Shown here piece by piece: positions 15,830 through 24,212 of a DNA stretch of 35,456 nucleotides. The stretch covers positions 1 to 35,456 of the forward strand of contig JAGVAP010000025.1 in assembly GCA_020060215.1 (NCBI GenBank), read 5' to 3'. The translations under genes were made by a program, and so were the position numbers. Under the pieces are notes generated by a model. The model did no database searches and was not told the origin of the DNA. It saw only the letters and a program-made list of their open reading frames with translations. Each line of letters opens with the position of its first letter. Positions within the stretch are counted from its first letter, which is position 1. The stretch is from Deltaproteobacteria bacterium. GTDB lineage: Bacteria; Desulfobacterota; DSM-4660; Desulfatiglandales; HGW-15.

Positions 15830-17524
15830 ATGTCCTCAACCAGCGGAACTTTGTTGGGAGGAAGAATCGTGGGGGATGCACCGGATATTGCCTTCCTGAA
15901 TGGGAAGGTCGTCACCGCCGACGAGGATTTCCATGTATGTGAAGCCGTTCTGGTAAAGGACGGCAGGATTCTCTTCGCGGGGAGCGCAAAGGAGGCGGAA
16001 ACCCTTTATGCTCCCGCAGCCCGGCAAGTCGACCTCCGCGGGTTCACCCTGATGCCGGGCATCATCGATTCTCATATCCACATGATGGCGATCGGGATCG
16101 AGCGGCTCAAGCTCTCCATTTCCCATGCGCAATCGATTGCGGATGTCCTGGAGATCATCAGGGAAGAATGCAGGCGGGTCGGTCCCCACGCCTGGGTGGT
16201 CACAAGCCAGATCGAGTTCGCCCCAGGACAGCTCAGGGAAAAAAGACTGCCCAACCGCTCAGAACTGGACAAGGTCTCCCCAGACAACCCGGTCATGGTC
16301 ACGCGCGGGGCGCACTTCAGTGTCGTCAACAGCTACGCCTTGCGCCTGGCCGGGATCACCAGATATTCCGTGCCGCCCGAGGGCGGCATCATCATGAAGG
16401 ACCCGGCGAGCGGCGAGCCAACGGGATGGCTCGGCGACGCATCCCTTCACCAGGTCAGAAAGCTGCTTCCACCGCTTTCTCACGAAGAGCGCATGAGCGC
16501 CCTCAGGGCTGCGATGCAGGAGCTGAACGGGCTCGGCATCACCGGTATCATCGAGCCGAGCAGCGACCGGGACGATCCGGGCCTGCGCGCGTACAAGGAA
16601 CTCTGGAATAGGGGCGAACTCACCATCAGAAGCCGGCTCGTGGTGGGCGCCCCATTTACCCCTCCTCCTGTTTCTGACATCCGGAACCCTCCTGTGGAGG
16701 CATCCCGTCGCCGCGGTCTGGGTGAGAACGGCGACGACATGCTCCGTCTCTGGGGGGTGAAGCTGATGATCGACGGGGGCGTGGAAACCGCTCTGCTCCG
16801 GGATCCCTACCAGATCATCGAAGGCGAGCAGGAAGATCCGCAATATCGCGGCTTGACCATGATGTCGAGGGATGAATTGCACGGGCTCTGCCGCGAGGCC
16901 GCGAAAAACGGATGGCGTCTTGGCATTCACACGGTCGGCGATGCGGCCATGGACATGGTCCTCTCCGTTTTCGAGGAGGTGGAGAGGGAGCATTCGATCG
17001 CGGGGAGAAGATGGTCGATCATGCACGGCTTTCTTGTGAGACCCGAGCACTTCCGGGCCATCCGGAGGCTCGGCCTGACCGTGGCATGCCAGCATTCCCA
17101 CAACTATACGAAAGGTGACGCCATGGTCAAGTGGTGGGGACGAGAGCGGGCGTCGTCGGGCAATCCCGTGAAGCGTTATCTGCAGGAAGGCATCCCGGTG
17201 GGCGGGGGATCCGACGGCCGCTCCTGCGAATGGCGAACGAACCTCCTTTTCTGGACGGATGCGACGCGGGAGACCCGCCTCGCCGGAATACTAGGGCCCG
17301 AACTCGCACTCACGAGAGAGCAGATGGTGCGGTATCACACGATCGATGCGGCCTACGTCATGGGGGAAGAGGAGCACGCGGGCTCCATCGAGCCCGGCAA
17401 GTGGGCGGATCTGACGGTTCTCTCCAAGGACGTCCTCACGTGTCCGGCCGATGAGCTCAAGGACCTGCAGGCGGTCATGACCGTGGTCGACGGGAAGATC
17501 GTGTATGATCGGCGGTTGGAGTGA
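15830..17524 (+). CDS. YtcJ-like amidohydrolase (amidohydrolase family 3)
   Basis: 564 residues, the length and order of the YtcJ/N-substituted formamide deformylase group. The metal-binding set looks complete: His82-x-His84 (DSHIH), Lys in 'WGVKLMIDGG' (likely carbamylated), His in 'GIHTVGD', His in 'IMHGFLV', and Asp in 'GGGSDGR'. Members hydrolyse formamides and cyclic or linear amides in the cytoplasm. GGGAG sits 6-11 nt before the ATG, which comes 11 nt after the previous stop, indicating one transcript. In contrast to its neighbour it should be an active hydrolase; the natural substrate is unknown but probably the imported acid or a derivative. Confidence 0.88.
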   Translation: MSSTSGTLLGGRIVGDAPDIAFLNGKVVTADEDFHVCEAVLVKDGRILFAGSAKEAETLYAPAARQVDLRGFTLMPGIIDSHIHMMAIGIERLKLSISHAQSIADVLEIIREECRRVGPHAWVVTSQIEFAPGQLREKRLPNRSELDKVSPDNPVMVTRGAHFSVVNSYALRLAGITRYSVPPEGGIIMKDPASGEPTGWLGDASLHQVRKLLPPLSHEERMSALRAAMQELNGLGITGIIEPSSDRDDPGLRAYKELWNRGELTIRSRLVVGAPFTPPPVSDIRNPPVEASRRRGLGENGDDMLRLWGVKLMIDGGVETALLRDPYQIIEGEQEDPQYRGLTMMSRDELHGLCREAAKNGWRLGIHTVGDAAMDMVLSVFEEVEREHSIAGRRWSIMHGFLVRPEHFRAIRRLGLTVACQHSHNYTKGDAMVKWWGRERASSGNPVKRYLQEGIPVGGGSDGRSCEWRTNLLFWTDATRETRLAGILGPELALTREQMVRYHTIDAAYVMGEEEHAGSIEPGKWADLTVLSKDVLTCPADELKDLQAVMTVVDGKIVYDRRLE

Positions 17525-17537
17525 AAGGGAGAAAGCC

Positions 17538-18767
17538 ATGGCCTTGAGCCCAAAGAAGAACATCCTTTTCGTAGCGACATTCGACACCAAGGCCGACGAG
17601 GCGAAATACCTGAAGGAATGGCTGGAAAGAAACCACTGCACCGTGATCACCGTCGACGTGGGTACGGGAAGCAAAGGAAAGCCTGTCTTCGCCTGTGACT
17701 TCCCCCCCGAGCGGGTTGCCGAGGCGGCAGGCAGTTCCATCGAGGAAATCCGCGCCCTGGGTCAGGCGGGCAAGAGCCAGGAGTGGATCCGGCTCATGGG
17801 GAAGGGCGCTGCAAGCATCGCCAAAAACCTTTTCGACGAAGGCAAGGTGGACGGGGTCATCTCTTTCGGAGGGAACGCAGGGACGAGCCTCGGTTCCATT
17901 GCCATGCGAGAGCTGCCCTTCGGCATCCCGAAGGTCATCTGCTCCACGGTCGCTTCGGGGAACACGAGACCTTACGTGGGCACCAAGGACATCTGCATGG
18001 TCCCCTCTGTTGCCGATATCGCGGGCCTCAACCGGTTGACCAGGGTGTCCCTGACGCAGGCCGCGGGCGCCCTGTTGGGTATGGTCGACGCCAGCCTCCC
18101 TGAACCCTCTTCCGGGCCCCTCATCGCCATCACGGAGATCGGTCGGCTTGCCGACACGAGCCACAGGATGCGCGTGATGCTTGAAGCGGCCGGGTACGAG
18201 ACCGTACTGTTCCACGGCGTAGGCACGGGAGGCAAGGCTCTGGAGGAGATGATCGATCAGGGAAGGGTCCAGGGCGTTCTCGATCTTTCTCTGAACGAGG
18301 TGATGGATCACCTGCACGGGGGCTTCTGCGATGCAGGCCCTACCCGGCTGGAGGCGGCCGGGCAAAAGGGGATCCCCGCGGTCATTGCACCGGGATACAG
18401 CAATCGCATCGTCTACTCGTCCCGCGAGGCCATCCCCAAAAAGTTCCGGGAGCGAGATATCTGGACTCTCGGGGTCAGCATCTTCATCGTCCCGGTCACC
18501 AAGGAGGAGATCAGGGAACTGGCGGGTGTGCTGGTCTCTAAGATCAATGCGTACAGGGGGCCGACCGTTCTCCTGCTTCCACTACAGGGGTTTTCGAGCC
18601 CCAGAGAGCGGTTTGATGATCCGGAGGTGAATGCCGCGCTTTTCCGGGAGTTGAAGCAGAATATCAAGCCACAAGTGCAGATCAAGGAATTGGATATGCA
18701 CATCCTCGATCCGGAATTCGCCGATGAAGCGGCCACGACGCTGCTCAGGATGATGCGACAAAGGTAG
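17538..18767 (+). CDS. Tm-1-like ATP-binding domain protein (UPF0261)
   Basis: 409 residues. 'ILFVATFDTKADEAKYL' (residues 8-24) and 'GVISFGGNAGTSLGS' followed by 'VASGNTRPYVGTKDI' are signatures of the UPF0261/Tm-1 family, whose plant member Tm-1 binds ATP and inhibits tobamovirus replication. Bacterial members are often next to TIM-barrel signal-transduction proteins and in catabolic clusters; their reaction is not established. I took the ATG at 17538, with GGGAG upstream, over the one at 17505, which lies inside the previous gene. 13 nt separate it from the preceding stop, so it closes the TRAP-amidohydrolase operon. Confidence 0.85.
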   Translation: MALSPKKNILFVATFDTKADEAKYLKEWLERNHCTVITVDVGTGSKGKPVFACDFPPERVAEAAGSSIEEIRALGQAGKSQEWIRLMGKGAASIAKNLFDEGKVDGVISFGGNAGTSLGSIAMRELPFGIPKVICSTVASGNTRPYVGTKDICMVPSVADIAGLNRLTRVSLTQAAGALLGMVDASLPEPSSGPLIAITEIGRLADTSHRMRVMLEAAGYETVLFHGVGTGGKALEEMIDQGRVQGVLDLSLNEVMDHLHGGFCDAGPTRLEAAGQKGIPAVIAPGYSNRIVYSSREAIPKKFRERDIWTLGVSIFIVPVTKEEIRELAGVLVSKINAYRGPTVLLLPLQGFSSPRERFDDPEVNAALFRELKQNIKPQVQIKELDMHILDPEFADEAATTLLRMMRQR

Positions 18768-19526
18768 TAAATCAGACACCATCAGCCGAGGGCTTGTTGA
18801 TCCATGCGACCTCCGGCAATTCGAGGGGTTTGGGTGATCTGCCTTTGGTAATGGGGTTGCTCTCCAAGGCGGCCGATAAGACCTGAGCACGGAGGGCCGT
18901 GATCTCCATGGCCTTGCCTAGCGAACTTGCTCCGCCGCATGGATAATCAACTGGCCGGGCTGGATATTTTGTTTCAAGCAGGATTCCTCGATGAGCCTCT
19001 TGGCCAGGGCATCCTGCTCTCGATGAGCAACATCCAGCCAACCACGTAGCGGCTGAAGATGTCCATGACCACATAGAGGTAAAGTAGGTCCATTTGGCGG
19101 GGTTTACTTCATCCTCGCCTTCCTCCACGGGGGGTTTGAGCCCCTCATAGTCAAGGAGGCGACGGGGCACTCTCTCCGGTCGTCCTCATGATGTTCGTGA
19201 TTCTCTCCGGGGCATCCGGATTCTCGGAGCTCCTTGCGTACGAAGTGATCGACCCGGAGGGGCCTTATCGATGTGCTCAAGCTCCGCCCCCTCGCCAGGC
19301 TGGGCTAGTTACGCCTACACGGTCGTAGAGTCCGCCTTTCCCATGCTGATACCGGGAGACAACCCCGATCTGCTCGCCGGGCTTTCAGGGTCCGCGGAAC
19401 GACTCAGGCGTGAATGAGGCCGGCGAGGTGCTGCCCCGGAGGAAAAGTGCGGGACCAGGTGGAGTCCCCGGGCGCGGACTTCGTGGGTGAGACAACCCAG
19501 GTAGAAAGGAGGTCCTCTTTCGCGAC
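18768..19526. other. Decayed region between the catabolic operon and the TetR gene
   Basis: About 760 bp with no intact gene. The left half (to about 19113) is an IS3-type transposase remnant on the minus strand. The right half (19180-19420) contains short open pieces with coding-like composition in several frames on both strands but nothing that I can name. Likely an old insertion followed by deletion. Confidence 0.55.
18772..19113 (-). pseudogene. IS3-family transposase (OrfB, rve core) remnant, frameshifted and internally deleted
   Basis: On the minus strand 'NPAKWTYF' is followed, after a frameshift, by 'LYVVMDIFSRYVVGWMLL'. These match the first DDE block of IS3-type OrfB integrase cores, where the sequence runs PAKWTYFYLYV-DIFSRYVVGW. 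In yet another frame come traces of 'EESCLKQNIQPGQLIIHA'. The remnant then jumps to a typical OrfB C-terminus, 'RAQVLSAALESNP' and 'LPEVAWINKP', so about 100 codons carrying the second half of the catalytic core are missing. No terminal inverted repeats or target duplication were found. Confidence 0.75.
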
Positions 19527-20114
19527 ATGTCCAGGAGGGTCAACAGGAAAGAGGACATCATGCGCGCAGCGATCCAGGTTTTCAGCGAGAAGGACTTCAA
19601 TCGTGCGAGTATTTCGGAGATCGCGGAAAAGGCGGATGTGGCCGAAGGCACCATTTACCAGCATTTCAAGAGCAAGGAAGATCTCTTCTTCACCATTCCC
19701 ATAGAGAAAACGAACGAGTTTCGAAGCCAGGTTGAACTGCATCTTGAGGGGATCACGGGTGCTCTGAATAAGATTCGTAAGTTCGTCTGGTTCTTTCTGT
19801 ACTTCTTCAAGTCCAATCCTGAATACGGCCGAATTCTGATGCTCGAGTTGCGGGTGAGCAGGTGCTTCGTCGGGACCGACACCTATGGGATCCTCAAGCA
19901 GTCGGTCGGTCCAATCATGGACGTCATCTTGGAGGGACAGAATGGGGGAGCCATCCGGAACGACGCCGACCCTTACATGCTGCGGCATCTGGTACTCGGC
20001 ACCCTCGAGCACATCGTGTCCCACTGGCTCCTCAACGGAGAGAAGTACGATCTTCTCGAACGTCACCATGAGGTGAGTCGCGTTCTCATTGACGCACTGA
20101 GGGCCGGACCTTAA
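19527..20114 (+). CDS. TetR/AcrR-family transcriptional regulator
   Basis: 195 residues. The N-terminal helix-turn-helix is clear: 'ILRAAIQVFSEKDFNRAS-like' helix 1, then 'SISEIAEKADVAEGTIYQHF' at residues 29-48 with the typical TIYxHF recognition end. The C-terminal half (60-195) is a helical ligand domain resembling regulators of fatty-acid or acyl-CoA metabolism in the broad sense, but not assignable. AGGAGG is 14 nt upstream of the ATG. It stands alone after the IS remnant; the TRAP operon upstream is a plausible target, and the ligand could be an intermediate of that pathway, though nothing proves the link. Confidence 0.88.
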   Translation: MSRRVNRKEDIMRAAIQVFSEKDFNRASISEIAEKADVAEGTIYQHFKSKEDLFFTIPIEKTNEFRSQVELHLEGITGALNKIRKFVWFFLYFFKSNPEYGRILMLELRVSRCFVGTDTYGILKQSVGPIMDVILEGQNGGAIRNDADPYMLRHLVLGTLEHIVSHWLLNGEKYDLLERHHEVSRVLIDALRAGP

Positions 20115-20159
20115 AGAGGTGACCTGGAGATGTGCGGGTATCCTGGGGCCGGTGGAAGC

Positions 20160-20183
20160 TGGTCCCCCCGTCTGGAGGGACCA
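20160..20183. terminator. Terminator-like hairpin between convergent genes
   Basis: TGGTCCC (20160-20166) pairs with GGGACCA (20177-20183) around a 10-nt loop, with TTT following on the plus strand. It lies between the 3' ends of the TetR gene (+) and the cupin gene (-), so it could end both transcripts. Confidence 0.5.
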
Positions 20184-20202
20184 TTTCCCCGACAGAAGGA
20201 GT

Positions 20203-20586
20203 CTAATGATGGGCCTTTTCCGCCTCGTCGGCCTCCGCCTTGTCCTTGTGGACGGTCCCGTCCGGGTGATTGGGCGGGGAGTAGATGGTGTAGAGCTTCA
20301 GCTCCTTGTCCGGCGAGGTGTTGATGATGTTGTGCCGCGCGCCGGCCGGGACGACCACCGCCGAGCCGTCTCCCAAGGGGTGCTCCTTTCCATCGATCAC
20401 CGCCTTCCCCGTCCCCGCTTCGATCCGGAAGAACTGGTCCACGTGATCGTGCACCTCCATGCCGATCTCTTCCTTGGGCTTGAGGCTCATCAGCACCAGC
20501 TGGCTGTTCGGCCCGGTGAAGAGCACCTTCCGAAAATAGGAATTCTTGACGGTCTCCGTCTCGATATGAGTGGTATAACCAGCCAT
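20203..20586 (-). CDS. Single-domain cupin protein
   Basis: 127 residues, one cupin barrel. Motif 1 includes 'HDHVDQFFRIEAGTG' (His-x-His and a downstream Glu) and motif 2 includes 'VVVPAGARHNIIN' (His), together giving the usual 3-His-1-Glu metal site. Small cupins of this type are often annotated as mannose-6-phosphate isomerase-like or as stress/anti-oxidant proteins; no substrate can be claimed. The C-terminus is short, charged and His/Lys/Glu-rich (KAEADEAEKAHH). AAGGAGG lies 6 nt before the ATG. It follows the iron-uptake genes in the same direction after a 182-nt gap and may be separately transcribed. Confidence 0.87.
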   Translation of the reverse strand: MAGYTTHIETETVKNSYFRKVLFTGPNSQLVLMSLKPKEEIGMEVHDHVDQFFRIEAGTGKAVIDGKEHPLGDGSAVVVPAGARHNIINTSPDKELKLYTIYSPPNHPDGTVHKDKAEADEAEKAHH

Positions 20587-20768
20587 GTTCGACCTCCTTA
20601 TCGTGATGGCCCGATTATAGAGAAAACCTCACGGGACGATATGAGTGGAAAAGGTTATTTGCAGGGCGGAGATCCGGTATTTTCTTCCGCTTCTCAAAAC
20701 CCGGGAATCTCCTCTTCCAGGCTCAGGTGCCGGTAGGCGCCGCCCATACTCCCCCCCCCCCAGCGGGT

Positions 20769-20957
20769 CTACTGTTGATCTCTTTCCGTGAACCCTTCAT
20801 GCGTCCCGGAGCACTCGTGATCGGTGGGGTTCAGGGAGCAACATCCCTTTGTACACGCGCATCCGCCACCCTTTCCGGCAATGGTCCGGTAGAGTGAGCG
20901 TCCGGCCATGATGGAAACGGCCGCCACGATGAGGATCACTACAATGGTTTCGACCAT
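20769..20957 (-). CDS. Small Cys-rich FeoB-associated membrane protein
   Basis: 62 residues: one N-terminal membrane helix (about 3-24, VETIVVILIVAAVSIMAG), a short basic stretch, then a Cys-rich tail 'GGGCACTKGCCSLNP' with a further Cys near the end. This is the pattern of FeoB-associated Cys-rich membrane proteins, thought to fill the role of FeoC or to help FeoB, perhaps by binding iron. It starts 11 nt after the feoB stop and is surely co-transcribed. Eleven consecutive G (minus strand, 20751-20761) lie just after its stop. Confidence 0.85.
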   Translation of the reverse strand: MVETIVVILIVAAVSIMAGRSLYRTIAGKGGGCACTKGCCSLNPTDHECSGTHEGFTERDQQ

Positions 20958-20967
20958 GAGAACCCCG

Positions 20968-23091
20968 CTATCCCAAAAAACGGTTGATCAGGCTGCCGGT
21001 TTGAAAGACAAGAACGGTCAGGACATAGGCCAGGAGGGTAAGCCCTCCGAGCTGCAGCAAGGGCCACTTCCAGGAATTGCTCTCCCTCCTGACCACGGCA
21101 ATGGTGGCCATGCACGGAGCGCTGACCAGGCAGAAGAGCATGATGCAGAACGCCACGAGTGGAGAGTAACTGGAGCGGAGCCGATCCCGCAGGGCATCGG
21201 ATTGCTCGTCGGCTTCCCCTACGGCATAGACGATGCCCATCTGGGCCACGAAGACCTCCTTGGCGGCCAGGGCGCCGATCAGCGCTGTCCCTATTCTCCA
21301 ATCGAACCCCATGGGCTTCAGGAAAGGCTCCAATGCGTGCCCGATCCTTCCGGCCGCGGAATAGGCGAGTTCCTCGGCTTTTCGGTCCTGCTCGATCTGA
21401 TTTCTTGTTTCCGCAGATGAGATCGCTTCGGCCTGGGCCAGCTCCGCCTGGTAGTCCCGGTCATAGACCTCCTTCTTGGGGAAGCTCGTCATGGCCCAGA
21501 GGAGAATGGAGATCCCCAGGATGATGGTGCCGGCCTTCTTCAGGTACAGGATCCCCCTGTCCCACATGTGGATGAGGACCCCTCGAAGGGTGGGCATCCT
21601 GTAGGGCGGCAGCTCCATGACGAACGGCACCGACTCGCCCTTCAAAACGGTGCTCCTCAGGAGCTTGGCGCCGAGGACCGCAAGGAGGATGCCGATCACG
21701 TAAATGACCCAGAGCATCGGTGCATGCCAGACCTGCGGGAAAAAGGCCGGGATGATGAGCGCATAGATCGGGAGCCGCGCCCCGCAGCTCATGAGGGGGA
21801 TCACGAGCATGGTGGCCAACCTGTCCCTCCTGTTCTCCAGTGTCCGGGTGGCCATGATCGCCGGGACCGAGCAGCCGAACCCGATCAGCATGGGGATGAA
21901 GCTCTTGCCGTGGAGGCCGATCTTGTGCATCAGCCGGTCCATGATGAAGGCGGCCCGCGCCATGTAACCGGAGTCCTCGAGGAACGCAATGGCCAGGAAG
22001 AGGAGGAGGATGTTCGGCAGGAACACGATGACACCTCCCACGCCGCCGATGACGCCGTCGACGATGAGCGATTTCAGTATGCTTTCGGACCCATCGGACC
22101 ACCAGCTTCCCACGGTGCCGCCCAGCCAGCCGAAAAACGCTTCGATCCACCCCATGGGCGGATCTCCCAGGGTGAAGGTCAGATGAAAGACCAGATACAT
22201 CATGCCCATGAAAATGGGTATTCCGAGAACCCGGTGGGTGACGATAGAATCGATCCGGTCTGAAGCAGTGCGGCGGATTTCCATCGTGGAGCGCACCGCC
22301 TCCTGGCAGGCTCCCGAGATGAACCCGTAGCGCCTTTCGGCAATGGTGATCTCCGGATGTTCGCCGAGGACCTTGTCGAGGTGGGAAGCGCTCTTTTCGA
22401 CCAGGGACCTGATCTCCGCCGAACTGATCCTGTCGTGGAGCTCCTTGTCGTACTCCAGGAGCTTTACGGCCAGCCATCTAGGGCTGTAGCGGTCGATCAG
22501 GCCGTTTCCCTTGATCTTTTCTTCGATCTTCGCAAGCTCTTCCTCGATCTCAGGCCCGTAATGGATGCGGCTCGTTGCGTCACCGGATCTCCCCGAGCGC
22601 GATGTGGAGACGATCGCCTCCAGGAGCTCTTCCATGCCCGTTCCCTTGTGGCCGACGGTCTGCACGATGGGCGCTCCGAAGAAGCGCGACAGCTTTTCAA
22701 TGTCGAATTCATGGCCCCTGGCCCTGGCCTCGTCGCTCATGTTGAAGGCCAGGACCAGGGGCACGCCGAGTTCCATGAGCTGAACCGACAGATAGAGGTT
22801 TCTCTCGAGGTTCGAAGCGTCCACGATGTCTACGACCACGTCCGGCTTCTCCTCGACGATGAAGTTCCTGGCAACCAGTTCCTCGGCCGAATACGCGGTC
22901 AGGCTGTACGTCCCCGGCAGGTCCACGATCTGCATCTCGATCTCATCGTGACGACGGTAGCCCTCTTTCCGCTCCACGGTCACACCGGGATAATTCCCCA
23001 CATGCTGCCGCGCGCCGGTCAGGTTGTTGAAGATGGTGGTTTTCCCCGAATTCGGATTTCCCGCAAGGGCGACGACGATCCCGCTGTTCAT
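20968..23091 (-). CDS. feoB: Ferrous iron transporter FeoB
   Basis: 707 residues. The N-terminal G domain has G1 GNPNSGKTT (10-18), G3 DLPGTYS and G4 NMSD, followed by the helical guanine-dissociation-inhibitor-like domain. The C-terminal membrane part contains the two Gate regions with 'GFGCSVPA' and 'SCGARLP' and later 'CLVSAPC', Cys-bearing motifs typical of the FeoB pore. It imports Fe(II) across the inner membrane. GGGGAGG lies 13 nt upstream. It has its own promoter with a DtxR-type operator (23147-23175) in the gap after feoA, besides possible read-through from the regulator's promoter. Confidence 0.95.
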   Translation of the reverse strand: MNSGIVVALAGNPNSGKTTIFNNLTGARQHVGNYPGVTVERKEGYRRHDEIEMQIVDLPGTYSLTAYSAEELVARNFIVEEKPDVVVDIVDASNLERNLYLSVQLMELGVPLVLAFNMSDEARARGHEFDIEKLSRFFGAPIVQTVGHKGTGMEELLEAIVSTSRSGRSGDATSRIHYGPEIEEELAKIEEKIKGNGLIDRYSPRWLAVKLLEYDKELHDRISSAEIRSLVEKSASHLDKVLGEHPEITIAERRYGFISGACQEAVRSTMEIRRTASDRIDSIVTHRVLGIPIFMGMMYLVFHLTFTLGDPPMGWIEAFFGWLGGTVGSWWSDGSESILKSLIVDGVIGGVGGVIVFLPNILLLFLAIAFLEDSGYMARAAFIMDRLMHKIGLHGKSFIPMLIGFGCSVPAIMATRTLENRRDRLATMLVIPLMSCGARLPIYALIIPAFFPQVWHAPMLWVIYVIGILLAVLGAKLLRSTVLKGESVPFVMELPPYRMPTLRGVLIHMWDRGILYLKKAGTIILGISILLWAMTSFPKKEVYDRDYQAELAQAEAISSAETRNQIEQDRKAEELAYSAAGRIGHALEPFLKPMGFDWRIGTALIGALAAKEVFVAQMGIVYAVGEADEQSDALRDRLRSSYSPLVAFCIMLFCLVSAPCMATIAVVRRESNSWKWPLLQLGGLTLLAYVLTVLVFQTGSLINRFLG

Positions 23092-23146
23092 TGCTCGTAC
23101 CGATCCTCCCCAAGGTTGGGTGCGCTGGAATTAGGACTTACATATG

Positions 23147-23175
23147 ATTTTAGGTATACCTAAGGAAAAGGCCAA
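23147..23175 (-). promoter_or_regulatory. feoB promoter with operator in the -35/-10 spacer
   Basis: Read on the minus strand: -35 TTGGCC (23175-23170), 17 nt, -10 TAAAAT (23152-23147). The perfect palindrome TTAGGTATACCTAA (23150-23163) lies between the two and overlaps the -10. A repressor there would block RNA polymerase. A further half-site TTAGG is at 23131-23135. Confidence 0.7.
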
Positions 23176-23181
23176 AAAAAA

Positions 23182-23400
23182 TCAGGCGACCAGCAGCTTG
23201 TGAGCCACTCCCCGGCCCAGCATGATGCGGCTTCCCCCGGCTGAAACCACGAACGGCCCGCGGGATGAGTTCAGAACCACTTCAAGCTCCACACCGGGTA
23301 CAAGGCCCATCGAGATCAGACGGCCCATCAGATCATGTCCCCCGTTGACGGAAACGAGCCTTACCTTCCTTCCTCTTTCGACCATGGCCAGCGGCATCAT
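23182..23400 (-). CDS. feoA: FeoA-domain protein
   Basis: 72 residues forming one SH3-like FeoA domain: 'GRKVRLVSVNGG', 'RLISMGLVPGVELEVV' and 'FVVSAGGSRIMLGRGVAHKLLV' are its three typical blocks. FeoA is a small cytoplasmic partner of FeoB. I took the first of two adjacent ATGs (23400), with GGGAG 8 nt upstream; the much longer frame to 23787 runs through the regulator gene and is a shadow. It lies 32 nt after the regulator's stop and 90 nt before feoB. The operon thus has two FeoA domains, one free and one fused to the regulator. Confidence 0.9.
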   Translation of the reverse strand: MMPLAMVERGRKVRLVSVNGGHDLMGRLISMGLVPGVELEVVLNSSRGPFVVSAGGSRIMLGRGVAHKLLVA

Positions 23401-23432
23401 ATGTCTTTCTCCCACCCGGTCCCATCGCCGGG

Positions 23433-24191
23433 CTATATCAGCTCGACCTCGATTCCCTCGGCCTCTTCCTTCCGCAGGGAAAGATGATATCCCTTCACCT
23501 TCACATCGATGGGGTCTCCCAACGGGGCAATCCGCTCGAGCTCGATCACGGCGCCCGGGGTCACTCCCATTTCGAGGATCCGCTTGTTCGTCTCCCCCCG
23601 GACCTTGACCTTGGTCACCCTGCATTTCTGTCTCGGTTTCAAATCCTTCAACTTCAACTTTGTCACGGTCTTGCGCCCTCCCTGCGTTCTCCTGGTCTTG
23701 AGTTCGTCCAGACACATAGACACGCAATCCTCGCAGTCCTCCCGGGGCTCGCCATGTTCGCACTGATAACCGAAGCCGGCAATCCACTTGCCGCCCCCCC
23801 GGGGGCAGGTTTCCACGAACTCCACGAACCGAATGAAGCGGTCGAGGATAAGCCCGGGAATCGAATGCTCCATCTGGCAGGCGGCTTCGTCGGCCTCTGC
23901 CTCATCCACCGCGAGGACCTTTACAAAGAAGTCACGCAGGACCTCGTGTCGTCGTATCACATCCCGGGCTGCGTCCCTGCCGGCCGGTGTAAGGGTGATC
24001 ACATCGAAAGGGGCGTAGTTGATCAGTTCCTTCTCCGACAGAGACCGGAGCGCGCCGGTCACCGACGCATTGCTCACGCGGAGGCGCTTGGCAATGTCTT
24101 TGGGCCTCACCGCCTCCTTCTCGGCAATGATGTTGAAGATGGCCTCCAGGTAATCCTCCAGGCTTGCGGTCAGGTTTTCCGAAGAATGCAT
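23433..24191 (-). CDS. DtxR/MntR-family iron regulator fused to a FeoA domain
   Basis: 252 residues in three parts. Residues 1-70 are a winged helix ('EDYLEAIFNI', 'VRPKDIAKRLRVSNASVTGALR'). Residues 71-140 are the metal-binding dimerisation domain ('RHEVLRDFF', 'ACQMEHSI', with Cys-x-x-Glu-His as in MntR/DtxR metal sites). A Cys-rich linker (about 128-160; five or more Cys) then leads to a C-terminal FeoA/SH3 domain (about 175-252). DtxR proteins bind DNA when loaded with Fe(II) or Mn(II). It heads the feo operon and has a matching operator in its own promoter, so autorepression is expected. The Shine-Dalgarno sequence is weak (GGGG at 14 nt). Confidence 0.9.
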   Translation of the reverse strand: MHSSENLTASLEDYLEAIFNIIAEKEAVRPKDIAKRLRVSNASVTGALRSLSEKELINYAPFDVITLTPAGRDAARDVIRRHEVLRDFFVKVLAVDEAEADEAACQMEHSIPGLILDRFIRFVEFVETCPRGGGKWIAGFGYQCEHGEPREDCEDCVSMCLDELKTRRTQGGRKTVTKLKLKDLKPRQKCRVTKVKVRGETNKRILEMGVTPGAVIELERIAPLGDPIDVKVKGYHLSLRKEEAEGIEVELI

Positions 24192-24212
24192 GTGCGGTAG
24201 ATCCCCTGGTCC

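Noticed and set aside
17505..17537. Upstream ATG of the Tm-1-like gene
   Set aside because: It lies inside the preceding gene. The ATG at 17538 has a better ribosome-binding site and gives the family N-terminus.
20751..20761. Run of eleven C as a possible phase-variation tract
   Set aside because: It lies between a stop codon and the next gene, not in a coding region or a recognised promoter spacer. Its exact length may also be a sequencing matter.
22357..23163. 268-codon plus-strand frame opposite feoB
   Set aside because: Antisense shadow of feoB without motif or start signal.
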